Positions 34,322 to 45,684 of a stretch of DNA of 64,000 bases are shown piece by piece (within the stretch, counting starts at the first letter, position 1; each line of letters begins with the position of its first letter). The stretch spans positions 37,231,720-37,295,719 of the forward strand of contig NC_059504.1 in the NCBI RefSeq assembly GCF_914767665.1, read 5' to 3'. The notes beneath the pieces were generated by a model that saw only the letters and a program-made list of their open reading frames with translations, searched no databases and was not told the DNA's origin. This DNA comes from Harmonia axyridis. Lineage: Eukaryota > Arthropoda > Insecta > Coleoptera > Coccinellidae. A program made the position numbers and the translations under genes.

Positions 34322-36935
34322 GTGCTAGCGTTAAGCTAGCAGAACCAACAAGCTAATCGATATCTTACTGGAATCTCTTCGACGCTAGCTACCAAACGCT
34401 GGAAGAAACGCTTCGTGAGTGGCGGGCATTATGGAAAATCTGAGTACACCATAAATTTACGCTCTCGTACCAAATTTCTGAATTTACGTTTTTTTTTGAA
34501 GAACCCTGGGTTCTGCTAGCTTCACGGTTGAGCTAGAAGAACCCAATCGTAAATAAAATCCTCAGAATAATTTGAATGACATAATAAGTTTAGACTCTAT
34601 TCAAACAAATTTATTACCTTATTACAGAATTTTTTGCTCCTCCGATTACCGAGAACTCATGAGTACTTCTACTGCATTCATCCCATTCCGTCAGTACGTG
34701 AAAAATGCAAATCTCATGAAAATGGAAAAAAATTATTGCGGCATAATTTTAGGCTCTACTCAAACTAATTTATTAACCTTTTCCGTAATTTTTTGCTCCT
34801 CAGATTACCGAGAACCCATGAGTACTTCTACTGCATTCATCCCATTCCGGCAGTACGTGAAAAATGCAAAACCCATAGGAATATGGCAAAAATTATTACG
34901 CCATAATTTTAGGCTCTATTCAAACTAATAAATTAACCGTTTCTTGAGAAGGGTAATGAGATTTATTAAACTTTCCTCATCTGGTTTTTTTTTTCCATGG
35001 TGTATTACGCATTAAATAACAAAAAAGGGCAGTCCTCATCTGGTTTTTTTCAGTCTCAGAGCTATAAAAGCTAATAAACATGATTATTCTGGGTTTCTAG
35101 CAAATTCAAGTTGAAAGTATAGAAATCTGTACTTCTCCGTATCCCAAGTAAAATAAATACCTGAAATGGGTCTATATGGGTCCTAGCGAAGGTTTTACTG
35201 GCTTCTATTTGAGAATCTATTGTATTTTGTACGTTCTCATGTAATAAAACTAATTGCTGGATTTTACAAACGACAATTTGATTATAAAAATATGACAATT
35301 TTCTCGGCGAAACCAGGGGTTTGGACTTTCCAAAAATAACGAACGTTTTAACATTTATGCATCAGATAACAGTATTACCTGTTCGTTAAATAGATATGTT
35401 ATATAGTTATATATATTTTTTTGCTAGATATCAACGAAGATCCAGTCCAGTCATATGTGGAATATTCGAATAATTATTAACTGAATAATCATTGAATATT
35501 TACTTAATAATCACTGAATAATCAGTCATTATATCATGAGAGTATAGAAAACATTCGATTGAACACCGAGTCACGAGAGCGCAACTTTTGGTGTTTCGCG
35601 GAATACGACGAGATGAAGAGGTTTGTATAATCGAAATATATCGTCTATACTCGTTATGATTATAACACGAATAATAATTTTAATTTCTTATTCATTAATA
35701 GAACCATAATCAAAGCTCAGCCTTCTGAAAATTCAATGACATTTCAGTAAGGCTGACTTATATAATTTTTTTCATATTTATATTCGATTTGTATTTTTCA
35801 CGAACTGTCGGAATGGGAAGAAGTAGAAGTACTCATGTGTTCTCGGTAATCTGAGGAGCAAAAACTTCCGGAATAGGGTAATTAATTAGTTTGAATAGAC
35901 CCTAAAATTATGCCATAATAATTATTTCCATAATCATATGAGATTTGCATTTTTCACGTACTGCCGAAATGGGATGGGAGAACTCATGAGTTCTCGGTAA
36001 TCTGAGGAGCATAAAATTCCGGAATAGGGTCATTAATTAGTTTGAATAGTGCCTAAAATCATGTTGTAATAACTTTTTCCATATTCATATGAGGTTTGCA
36101 GTTTTCACGTACTGGTGGAATGAAATGAATGTATAGTAGTAGAACTCATGAGTTCTCAGTAATCTGAGTAGCAACAGATTCCGGAATAGGTTAATTAATT
36201 AGTTTAAATAGAGCCTAAAATTATGCCATATTAATTTTTTTCATATTCATATGAGATTTGCAGTTTTCACGTACCTTCTGCCGGAATGGGATGAATGCAG
36301 TAGAAGTACTCATGAGAACTCGGTAATCAGAGGGGCAAAAAATTCCGGAATAGGGTAATTAATTAGTTTGAATAGAGCCTAAAATTATGCCATAATAATT
36401 TTTTCCATATTCATATGGAATTTTCAGTTTTGACGTGCCTACTGCCGGAATGTGATGAATGCAGTAGAAATACTCATGAGTTCTCGGTAATCTGAGGATT
36501 TAAAATTTCGGAATAGGTTAATTAATTAGTTTGAATAGAGCCTAAAATTATGCCGTAATGATTTTTTCCATATTCATTGAAATTTGCAGTTTTCACGTAC
36601 TGACGGAATGGGATGAATGCAGTAAAAGTACTCATGAGTTCTCGGTAATCTGAGAAGCAAAACATTTCGGAATAGGGTAATTAATTAGTTTGAATAGAGC
36701 CTAAAATTATTATGTTATTCGAATTATTCTGAGGAGTTTGTTTACGATTGGGTTCTGCTGGCTTTACCGTAAAGCTAGCAGAACCCAGGGTTTTTTTTAA
36801 AAAAACGTAAATTCTGAAATTTGGTAATGGGTTCCAACGTGAGCCTAAAACGAGCCTAAAATTATGGTGTAATCAGATTTTCCATAAAATACCGATTAGC
36901 TTGGTGGTTCTGCTAGCTTAACATTAAGCTAGCAC
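34322..36935. repeat. Foldback element carrying inverted ~165 bp tandem repeats
   Basis: Outer ends are inverted: GTGCTAGCGTTAAGCTAGCA at 34322 against TGCTAGCTTAACATTAAGCT then AGCAC ending at 36935. The next inner blocks are also inverted, including 'acgtaaattc.gaaattt', 'gaacccagg' and 'acgattgggttctgct'. Inside, about two units of a ~165 bp repeat lie at 34590-34930. About six units of the same repeat lie in the opposite orientation at 35780-36715 (marker 'taattagtttgaatagagcc'). No transposase is encoded. The layout recalls Helitron-like or other satellite-bearing non-autonomous elements, but the class is not established. Confidence 0.7.
35780..36715 (-). repeat. Tandem array, ~6 units of about 165 bp
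   Basis: Each unit holds 'cagttttcacgtactgccgg', 'actcatgagttctcggtaat', 'ctgaggagcaaaa', 'ccggaatagggtaattaatt' and 'gcctaaaattatgccat'. Units differ by 10-15% and by small indels, so the array is not very recent. Two units in opposite orientation sit at 34590-34930. Confidence 0.8.
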
Positions 36936-37674
36936 TGAAGAGAAGTTCCGAAACGATTGTGAAAGTAACTATCATTCCAGTTCTTAAAATGTTATCACCA
37001 ACAATTACATCGGACAAAGCGTGAGTAACAATTTACTTATGAAGAAATTTATGAAGCGACATCGACTAATTAGTCGATGTGGCAAGCAATTCAAGCAAAT
37101 GAATATACTTCAGTAATTATATGAAGCAAAAACAATAACATTAGTCTAAGAGACTAAGTAGTAGGAGAGACACAAATGAGTTCAGTTTAAAAAGTTTAAA
37201 TTATTCCTGATGAAAAAATTTGTTTTGATGAAGAATGAAAATATTTTGGCATTATCTGGAATAGTTTGAACGGCTTGAGAACTTTCAAGGCATATGTAGG
37301 GGGACAGTGTGATCTTTAGTCGGGAAAATGTATAAGAAAAAAAATGAGAATTTCAAAAGCTTATTTTTGAATATGTAAAATTTTTTTACACAACAAACCA
37401 TTAAAAAAAATTAAAAACCAACACAAACACGTAATAATCAGAAATGACAAAATAATAAATATATTTTTCTGACCCTCGTCTTAATTTCCACCAATCACAA
37501 ACTCTCCATTTTGAATTAAGAATGGTTTCTAGATGAAAAAACTGTAGTACTGTACCTGTCAGCAGTTTTTCGAGTTTACCTGCGGAAAAACTTGACAGCT
37601 ATTGTCATGAAAGATTAGAATATCTTTGAAAACAAGTAATTATGGTCTCATGAAATAGTCTTGTCAAATGCACT
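36936..37674. other. Non-coding stretch
   Basis: AT-rich; nothing recognised except a short dispersed repeat at 37460-37620 that resembles 13310-13470. Confidence 0.4.
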
Positions 37675-37731
37675 TTAAACCCTTTCAGTCATGGCGTACA
37701 CTACATCATAGCCCTGCAGTATACACAAAAA

Positions 37732-39378
37732 CAGGGCCCCCGCAACCGCGCGTGTAACGCCGGCACCGCACGCGGGCGCCACTCTAAAAGGGCGCCAAAA
37801 CCTCTTATAGACCGCAGGAAGAACCGATGGACCGAAGGTTTTCGAAAAAGATTCTTTCAAATTTTTCAACAATTTTTTTTTCCAAACTTCTTTCTTGCAA
37901 TTCATACAAGTTTTCGAACGTCGCAATCGGCATGAAATAGCCAGATATTGGTTTACAAAAACGCATACTCGATGCTAATCCTAGGGCATTTTTTGCGCTA
38001 TGTGCTGCACACAGCTTAAATTTAACTGAAAATGATGCTGCTAAGATTTCAAATAAAACAGTGGACTATTTTGATATTGTAAAATAACTTTATATATATT
38101 TCTCTTCATCCACAAAAAGATTGGAATGTTATAAAAAAGCATGATCCTCAGTTACGTCTAAAACCCCTAAGTGATACTAGATGGTCAAGTAAAATTGATG
38201 CTAAAGTTTCATTTGATTCAAATATGTGATAGCCTTTTAGAAATAGCAGAAAATGATACTTTTAACATAAAAACTAGACATAAAGCAAGTTCTCTTTTAT
38301 TAAATATTCATTCTTTTAAATTTATTTGACGTATCATAATTTCTTATGATGTTTCATTCCAGATTAATATTTTAAGCAACATAATGTAAAGTGTAGCGAT
38401 TGACATTAAAGTGTGCCAAAACCCTTTGAAGGATTTAGTTGATCATTTCAAAAATTATAGGGATGATAATGTTCTCGAGGAAAAACTTGCGGGAGCTGGA
38501 AAACTAGCAGCTGTTCTTGAGATAGATCAAGGTTTTTCTCCATTATATACTGTAAGACGAAAGTATAAACCAAAATTGTTCGATTATGAACAGACGGAAG
38601 ATCCAAAAATCGCTTTTAAAATAAATTTCTTTTAGAAAATAATTGATCAAACACTAAGTTCCTTAAATAGTAGATAACGTTAACGTTTTTTGTTTTATTT
38701 GTGATATTCTTAAATTAAATGACAAATATCTATTGAAATGCTATCATGCTCTTCAACAAAAGCTAACTGGTGACAGGAAAAAAAGAGACTGACGTGAAAG
38801 AAAATGATTTATTCAACGAGATAAAAGCCCTAAGATTGTTTTCATTATCTGAAGCGAAAATCCTCTCGAAATTATACAATATATTTTTGAAAATAATCTA
38901 ACTTCTTCTCTACCGAATCTTAGTATTGCCTCAAGAATCCTTCTCACTTAACCTGTGTCCTGTGTCTGTTGCTTCTGGTGAGAGATCATTCACTGAATTA
39001 AAAATTTTTGAAAACTATTTGAAGTCTACCATGTTTTAAGAAAGATTTTCTGGATTGGCAATCTTAGATATAGAGCAAGAGATGCTCGATAAAATTGATT
39101 GATTGATAATATCAAAGAATTTGCAGCAGCCAAATCTAGAAAAACATCCATTCAATTCCTGGATTGATCCTAATTAAATGTTTATGCCTTTATGAATAAT
39201 TTATAGAAGAATACAGCTTAAGTTTTGAAACACATTTGAAATGTATCATGCTACAAATAACACCATAAAGTTCTTAAGGTAATGGGGGTTGCTGATAGAT
39301 TTTCAACCATTCTACAATAAATTCTCAACAAAATATGTTCCGCGCACGCGGGCGTTGATGTCCCTTGCGGGGGCCCTG
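37732..39378 (+). mobile_element. hAT transposon with perfect termini and target duplication
   Basis: Perfect 14 bp terminal inverted repeats CAGGGCCCCCGCAA bound the element, and an exact 8 bp duplication CACAAAAA lies on both sides (37724-37731 and 39379-39386). An 8 bp duplication is diagnostic of hAT. The 1647 bp inside hold a decayed transposase. Confidence 0.9.
37980..39175 (+). pseudogene. hAT transposase remnant
   Basis: Fragments in three frames follow the usual order of a ZMYM1/hAT-type transposase. They are CDANPRAFFALCAAHSLNL-like sequence near 37970-38040, LRLKPLSDTRWSSKIDA near 38155-38200, KDLVDHFKNYRDDNVLEEKL and FDYEQTEDPKIAFKINFF (38411-38635), and finally ASGERSFTELKIFENYLKS with ILDIEQEM near 38975-39085. 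The last is the hAT C-terminal dimerisation motif. Stops and frameshifts are numerous, so the copy is dead. Confidence 0.8.
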
Positions 39379-39472
39379 CACAAAAAACACGAGCTAGAGA
39401 AGGAAAGAAAAATCAACGAAAATCAATGGAAATATGTGTACACTGTAGTGTACGCAATGACTGAAAGGGTTA

Positions 39473-40266
39473 ACAAAAAGCGTTGGTGCAGGTACAAAAT
39501 CCTCGTCTTCGACTCGGCTTTTTTTAGCCACCAGCTAAAAGTTAGTTTAAATATTACATAGCAACGTGTTTTTGCGATTTTTTCCTGAAAAATTAGATGC
39601 CCTTATGATATTACTTAGGAAAATGTTTTCTACGTGCAAATATTGCAAGATGTGACTCATCTGTCATATTTAGTTTGTCGACATCTTTATTACCCTTTTA
39701 GCAACGGTACGGTCAACACGTAATCCTGTTGCATTATTTGAGTAGATACGAAGCTGTAAAGGGTTTCACAATGTGTAGTTACCTAAAGTTAACCGACAGG
39801 TACGGCTGAAATGGCAGAAAAGTGTATGCATTGCTTACTTGTTAGTTAACTCATCAAGATACTATATTCAGTTTTCAAGACTTACCGGAAATCTTTTTCA
39901 AGAGAATAAAGAATTATACAACATGAGGATCTAGAAATTAGCAAACATTTGCATTTTATTGTTATAGGTCCTAGAAGCATTAGGATTAGGTATACGAGAA
40001 AATGGCTAACGGTGAAAATTATTTTTTGTTGTTATTCGAAATTATATATTTTAAAAATTAATGAATGAGTGTTAAATTGAAGATTATTTTTTGTATTAAA
40101 ATTATGTCTTCAATTAATAGGCGATATTTTGTCAAGTACCTTCTTTTTTGTCAATTACAGTTTTTATAACAAAGGAAGAGTTTTTGGTTGTTTTTTCGTA
40201 TGTTCAAAAGATTGATTAATTTCATTGAATAATCGATAACTGAACGAAAATTGTTAATTTTATTTG
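39473..40266. other. Non-coding stretch
   Basis: AT-rich; no feature recognised. Confidence 0.4.
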
Positions 40267-40384
40267 CTATAGAGCAGGGCCGGCGTTAGAGGTGAAACAG
40301 TGAAGCGACTGTTTCAGGCGCCTCTATTCGAAAAAAAATTTTGACGTCATTGTGTAGGAAAAAAGGTTTCATAATTAACCTTGT

Positions 40385-40567
40385 TCTATGAGGGTGTTCG
40401 TTTGTATAATGGTCTCCCAGAGGAAATTAAGACGGCACCATCTTTATGTGCATTCTGCGGACGATTGAATGACCACTTCAGAGAAATGTGAATGATTATA
40501 TTATTGTTGTGTTGATTTTCTATTTCTTGTACTAGCCGGGTGCTAAATAAATTTTATTATTATTATA
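40385..40567 (+). pseudogene. LINE 3' end inside the hAT-like element
   Basis: The frame VRLYNGLPEEIKTAPSLCAF and GRLNDHFREM stops at about 40490, followed by a short UTR and an ATT-repeat tail (40555-40567). 'YN.LP.eik......F...L...' is the C-terminal pattern of LINE ORF2 proteins. Confidence 0.65.
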
Positions 40568-40569
40568 TA

Positions 40570-41475
40570 TAATGAAGTTTGAACCAAATTACTCGAAATA
40601 ATTTTTTTCTATTGATAATTGGATTATTTCTATCTTATACTTATACTGGGTGTTCCTGAATTGAAGTAACGAAGGAAAATGAGAGATTTTTTTAAAATTT
40701 TTCTAAACTACCAGAAAAAATTCACCCTGTCGATTTGCATTCAGAATTAGGATATCACATGATGAAAACATTGAATTGGCATATCTATGTCAATTCGAGT
40801 TGAATATCTTACGAAGGGAAGGCGCTATGAGAGAAAAACTTGAACTTTAACACCTTTATCTCAAAAACAAAGCGTCTGCGGATTCATCTTATTGGACTTT
40901 TTTCATGAAATGATCAGAGAAATCTGTCATTTTGATTTGTATCTCCAATTCAGGAACAACCTGTAGATATAGTCAATTCAAAACTGATGTCTTCACAAAT
41001 AAATTGCAATTTGAATGAAACACAATAAATTTTACAACACACCCCAGACAATTTTTCGATGCGAATTACACAGTTCAGTTCTTTGATAACTGCATATTGA
41101 AATTTTGTGAGAAAAGTTATACAAAAAACCGAAAACAACGGGTAAGTGTATACCGATGGCGAATGCAAAAATCACAGATGGCAAATAAGCCGAGAAAGCG
41201 GATAGATGAAGGAAAATGATAAACCTCGGACAAAGACGATCTTGTAGTGCAATGAAATACTCATCATGAAAGCGATAATAAACTCTTAAACCGTAAATGG
41301 ATCCGATTTTTTACTGACGCGTTGATTTCAAAGGAAAGTGAAATGATCATTATTGGTCCATTTTATGGAGAAATTCTAGTTCTTCGTCTTTGTGAGATTT
41401 CTGAAATTTTATATTTATCTTGGGGAAGGGGGGGAGGAATTACCCCCAGCACCCGCCTTCATTTTTACGCCCCTG
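40570..41475 (+). repeat. Dispersed hAT-like repeat, copy 2 (left end missing)
   Basis: It follows 1220-2477 closely ('gaaccaaattactcgaaata', 'tactgggtgttcctgaat', 'gaaaacaacgggtaagtgta', 'aagcgataataaactc') and ends TTTTACGCCCCTG. Compared with copy 1 it lacks about 350 bp in the middle. Confidence 0.65.
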
Positions 41476-42454
41476 AATTCTTACGTAATAAATCAAAGAT
41501 ACCTACAGCGTAAAAAGATAGTAGGTAAATAGAACCACATTTCGTTTTATTCGATCTGACTTTTGTCCAAAAACAGGCACGTAAAGTATTATTATTATGT
41601 TTTTATTGAAGGTAATAGTAATTTACGTAACAAGTCCGGAAAATAGGGTTTTTTTGGACGAATAGACAAAAGGAGTCTGTGAGTCCAAAATAGTATATTC
41701 TAAAACAAGTTGCAGAATGGGCTCCTATTCCAACACGAATGCGAAATTCGAAAACGAGCGACGGAGGAGCGAGTTTTGGAACGCATGAGTGTTGGAATTG
41801 CCTTCTGCAACGAGTATTAGACGATATTTTCTCTATTTCAGTCAAGTTTTGCGAAATATTGTCGAAATTCAATGAAAAATTCAGATTATATATCCTAGTG
41901 ACTTTTGTATTGTATCTTGGCAGTTGGTGTAACTGTTACGAAAATTGACAGATTACGGAATTTGAATATGAATCGTATGTTTCGAATTTAGACATAATTT
42001 ACAATTACACATTAAATTCGTGAATTATGTCTGACGAAATCGATTGAACACTACCAGAATTATGAGAATTTGCGAATATATAGCGAATCATTTCTCTCAA
42101 TCCCCAAATTATATTATATTGACAATTATTGACGTTTGTTGGAATTTGATAGGATTGGAAGTCAGCATAGACAACCACAAAACGAAAAATATATCTGAGA
42201 ACGATGCTGTAATGAGTTCATTACAGCACTGTTTTTTAGAACTGTAATGAACTCATTACGATACAGAAATAGAGAAAAACCATTTTCGGGCGTGTTGCGT
42301 ACAATACTTTTTCGGCAACCATGTTAAATAACACTATCGCTGCTGCTTTCCATATTTTATTGCGATTGCGATCAAAAAACATGCAAATTTTGACAACTAA
42401 TTTCATATGAACTGTCAGCCGTTCTCTCGGTTGCTATGGATTCTATGATTCTTT

Positions 42455-42560
42455 TCCGGCCTATTCCGGGAAGTACGTACTTTCCGGACTAGGCCGGGAA
42501 ATGCTACTTTCTCAGAGAAAAAGTGTCCGGGAAGTGAGCACTTCCCGGACGGTTGCCGAA
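42455..42560. repeat. Cluster of short palindromes around CCGGGAAGT
   Basis: Inverted pairs stand close together: 'ttccgggaagtacgtact' with 'agtacgtactttccgga', 'ggcctatt' with 'ctaggcc', and 'tccgggaagtgagcactt' with 'aagtgagcacttcccgga'. It could form several small hairpins and lies within the hAT-like element at 40275-42947. Confidence 0.55.
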
Positions 42561-42955
42561 AAAATGATTTTTTTACCGTTCCTACTTTTTTATGAAATGT
42601 GATATTTTGTTTTATTTTTATGCTTTAGTATAAATAAATTTGATTTTTTTTTGGATTTTTTGTTTTAATTAGGTCTTTTTTTGACATATGTACCTTGTTG
42701 TATTTGTATTTGTTCAGTTTTGCTGTTGTATTTCATTCAAAAATCTTAAAAAATACCGGTATAGTATATATCAAAATATTTCAATGTTCTTTATTCACTA
42801 GAATTAATTTTTTTTAAGCTCGATTAGAAGACATCATCGAAACAGGTGATGTTTTTTGTTAGAGGGAGCGGTTTGATTGATACTTTTTCAGCAGGGGCAC
42901 TAAAAATTTCTTTGCTTCAGGCGCCAAAATTGCTAGCCCCGGCCCTGCTATAGAG

Positions 42956-43628
42956 TATATACAGTTCTTTGTTTCATTCATAATTTCAAGAAATATTTTT
43001 AATGAGTTATTGTGAACAAATTATAGTCTAATTGTAAACAAATTATAGTCTAACACACATTTATCTTCTGATAACGAACTAGCCCGTTACTTTGTGATAG
43101 TTCATTTTATATGGAATATGAAAATTATTTCGTTTTTATTACTAACTATCAAAAAGTAACAGAGGCTGAAGATGACTAATACATACATATTACACATTTT
43201 CAAAATATTTAAAGATTGATAAAATTCGAGAAAATCACTAAGGGTCAGGAAGTTTTGAGCGATCATTCATTTAAATATATGAGATGTGATCTATTATGAT
43301 ATCATTGTTGTTTGTAAGTTAATCTACACGAAGAAAAGATTCGATCCTGAATTTCGACATAATCATTTTAGTGATTCTTTAACATATACAAGTTTCGTAG
43401 ATGTTTGGCAAATTGCAGGAGTTTTAGTAGGAGATGTTACCGATTGTGTGGATTTCATTTAATAAATACAGAATTATTTGTAAATACCTTAATACCAATA
43501 ATTTTTATTGGAGCTACTGTAGCTGTGGTTACAATACTTTCCTCATTCGGAGATAACATTCATCAAAAGTCCAATATACCAAAAAAGATCCAACAAAAAT
43601 CGGAAATAAGATACCCCCTCCTTTGAAA
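42956..43628. other. Non-coding stretch
   Basis: AT-rich; no feature recognised. Confidence 0.35.
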
Positions 43629-43630
43629 TA

Positions 43631-45173
43631 CACACATCGGAAAAGTCTAAGGATATTTCAGTATATCTCGCATGGTAAATCGCATATTGCTTTTATCTCA
43701 AGTTTTTTGCAGACTATCAATTGAAATCATCATGCGGAATGAATTTTGGTTGTATACATATGCTAGCCAAGAAAATATGGGAGATATGATAAAAATAAAA
43801 AAAATGAATGTCGCAGTTAAAATTTCTGTATTTGATTTTAATCATTTCATGCATTCGTTAGATCCATTTTGGGTTATAACATCGACAATATTTTTCTATC
43901 AACTTCTTTTTATTATGGAACGACATCATTTAACTTTGGAAGAAATGAATCGAGTGGTTGGTTTACTTGAAGGGGGCATGAGACAAGTCGATGCAGCTGA
44001 GCGAATGGGTGTTTCACAAAGTGTTATAAGTCGTTTGTGGAGGCGTTTCAGAACAACTGGAAATCCTGCCGAAAATCATCCAGGACGTGGACGTTGTACA
44101 ACTACTATTCAAGACAGATTTTTGGTTTTGACCGCCCGAAGGCAACCCACTATAACGGCTCCTGAGTTGGTTATGGAATTTCAACGGGCTCATAATTTGA
44201 CCATTGGGCGAGATACTGTGAGGAATCGTCTTCATGAAGCCGATCTTCATTCCCGACGGCCCATTAGGTGTCCACCATATTCCAGAGGAAATCGCGCTGC
44301 AAGATTGAATTGGTGTCGTGAGTTTCAAAATTGGGGTGTCAATGAGTGGTCCACAGTTTTATTCACAGATGAATCAAGATTCGGATATCATCCAGATTCT
44401 CGTCGAATAAGACTATGGAGACGATCTGGTAATTTAGAACGCTTGAGACACGTCCAGGAAGTACACCGTTATAGAGGTGGTACAATTATGGTGTGGGGAG
44501 GAATTTCCATTGGACGTAGAACAGAGCTCGTTTTTCCTGATGGTTTTCTAAGAGCTCGGCAATATTTGGAAAATATTCTGCAACCAATTGTACAACCTTA
44601 TGCAGAAGCTGTTGGTGAAAACTTCCATTTGATGCATGACAATGCTCGTCCCCATACCGCTCGTATTGTGACACAATGGTTGGATAATGAGGGAATTGAT
44701 GTTTTGCCATGGCCAGCACAATTTCCGGACCTGAATCCGATAGAACATGTATGGGACATGCTTCAAAGAAGGATTACGCCAAATATGGGAAACGTCCAAA
44801 ATGTTTTAGAATTCAGGGAGCTTCTGACAGCTGAATGGACAAATTTAAATCAGGAAGACCTAAACAATCTGATTTTGTCTATGAATCGTAGGTGTAGAGC
44901 CGTAATTAATCAACAAGGAAGCCACACATTGTATTAAATGCCAAACTTGAATTGATTTTCGATAAAAAATTACTAAGAATAATTACTATGTTTTTCGCAA
45001 TTTAGAGACTTCGATTTTTTTCAGTTTTTCACTTTTTCATTATAAAAATTTCGGTTTATTTGAAGTATATAAACAATTATTGAATACATCTATACATAAT
45101 TTCCTCGAATTTTCTTTCATTTAACTCAAAACCAATCATTTCGAAGAATATCCTTAGACTTTTCCGATGTGTG
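43631..45173 (+). mobile_element. Complete Tc1-type transposon
   Basis: The ends are perfect 27 bp inverted repeats beginning CACACATCGGAAAAGTCTAA, with TA on both sides (43629-43630 and 45174-45175), the Tc1/mariner target. The 1543 bp element carries an intact transposase and is therefore potentially autonomous. Confidence 0.93.
43915..44937 (+). CDS. Tc1 (DD34E) transposase, intact
   Basis: The frame is open from 43672, but the family start is MERHHLTLEEMNR at 43915, giving 340 residues, the normal Tc1 length. It has a paired helix-turn-helix N-terminus (QVDAAERMGVSQSVISRLWR, then GRDTVRNRLHEADL) and a GRGR-type linker. The catalytic triad is FTDESRFGYHPDS, HDNARPH and NPIEHVWDMLQRR; 34 residues separate the second Asp from the Glu, as in Tc1. 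It cuts and pastes the element at TA sites. The preceding 81 codons (43672-43914) are not conserved transposase and are probably not translated. Confidence 0.93.
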   Translation: MERHHLTLEEMNRVVGLLEGGMRQVDAAERMGVSQSVISRLWRRFRTTGNPAENHPGRGRCTTTIQDRFLVLTARRQPTITAPELVMEFQRAHNLTIGRDTVRNRLHEADLHSRRPIRCPPYSRGNRAARLNWCREFQNWGVNEWSTVLFTDESRFGYHPDSRRIRLWRRSGNLERLRHVQEVHRYRGGTIMVWGGISIGRRTELVFPDGFLRARQYLENILQPIVQPYAEAVGENFHLMHDNARPHTARIVTQWLDNEGIDVLPWPAQFPDLNPIEHVWDMLQRRITPNMGNVQNVLEFRELLTAEWTNLNQEDLNNLILSMNRRCRAVINQQGSHTLY

Positions 45174-45175
45174 TA

Positions 45176-45684
45176 TAACAATATTTGACAAGGGGTGATA
45201 TGTTTAATGTAAGAAATGTATATAAGCTTTTTAACTAGCTCAAATCTAAGTCCAAATAAATATTATTAAATAAATACAAACTAAATACATTTATTATGTA
45301 TCATATAACGTCATTCATTTTTATAGAATAACGTCAAAGTTTTTTTCAAACGACTTAAAATTGAATTCCATAACAAAAGAGCTGTTGAACGATATAATTA
45401 TTTGTTATGAATAATTCGGATCTCTCGATATTTATTATGATAATTATTATAAATTGTTATGTTAATGAACTCCAAAAATATCTAATTGGTACAAGTTATT
45501 ATGTTAATAAAATATGATAAATCTTTTATTTTTTCTATGAATTTGGTTCTAAAAACAAAAATCACAGTATTCAGAAAAAACTGTATTATTCACATTTTGT
45601 CAAGACTATTACTCCTTTAGAATATATTTTTGTTTTACAAATTTCAATTTTTTAGAATTTGATTCCTTGACATTGAAAATTATA
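45176..45684. other. Non-coding stretch
   Basis: AT-rich; no feature recognised. Confidence 0.35.

Larger units (their letters stand above)
37675..39472. mobile_element. piggyBac-like MITE interrupted by a hAT element
   Basis: Outer ends read TTAAACCCTTTCAGTCATGG on the left and, inverted, TTAACCCTTTCAGTCATTGC on the right, with GTACACTACA following in both. TTAA at the border plus CCCTTT is the piggyBac pattern (TTAA target). Only about 110 bp belong to this element; the rest is a nested hAT insertion at 37732-39378. Confidence 0.65.
40275..42947. mobile_element. hAT-like composite element with 8 bp target duplication
   Basis: The ends CAGGGCCGGCGTTAG and, inverted, CAGGGCCGGGGCTAG face outward. 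An exact 8 bp duplication CTATAGAG lies at 40267-40274 and 42948-42955. The interior is a mosaic: a LINE 3' end (40385-40567), a copy of the dispersed repeat (40570-41475), and a palindrome-related segment (41690-41850). Thus either it was a host for later insertions or a hAT end pair mobilised foreign DNA. No hAT transposase is legible. Confidence 0.8.

Noticed and set aside
34572..34928. 118-codon open frame with an internal repeat
   Set aside because: It is two tandem repeat units read through; other units of the same repeat carry stops in this frame.
35780..36715. Regular direct repeats that might suggest a CRISPR array
   Set aside because: Units of about 165 bp repeat over their whole length without unique spacers, and the genome is eukaryotic.
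43672..43914. N-terminal extension of the Tc1 transposase
   Set aside because: It has no transposase motifs, and the start at 43915 gives the standard family length.
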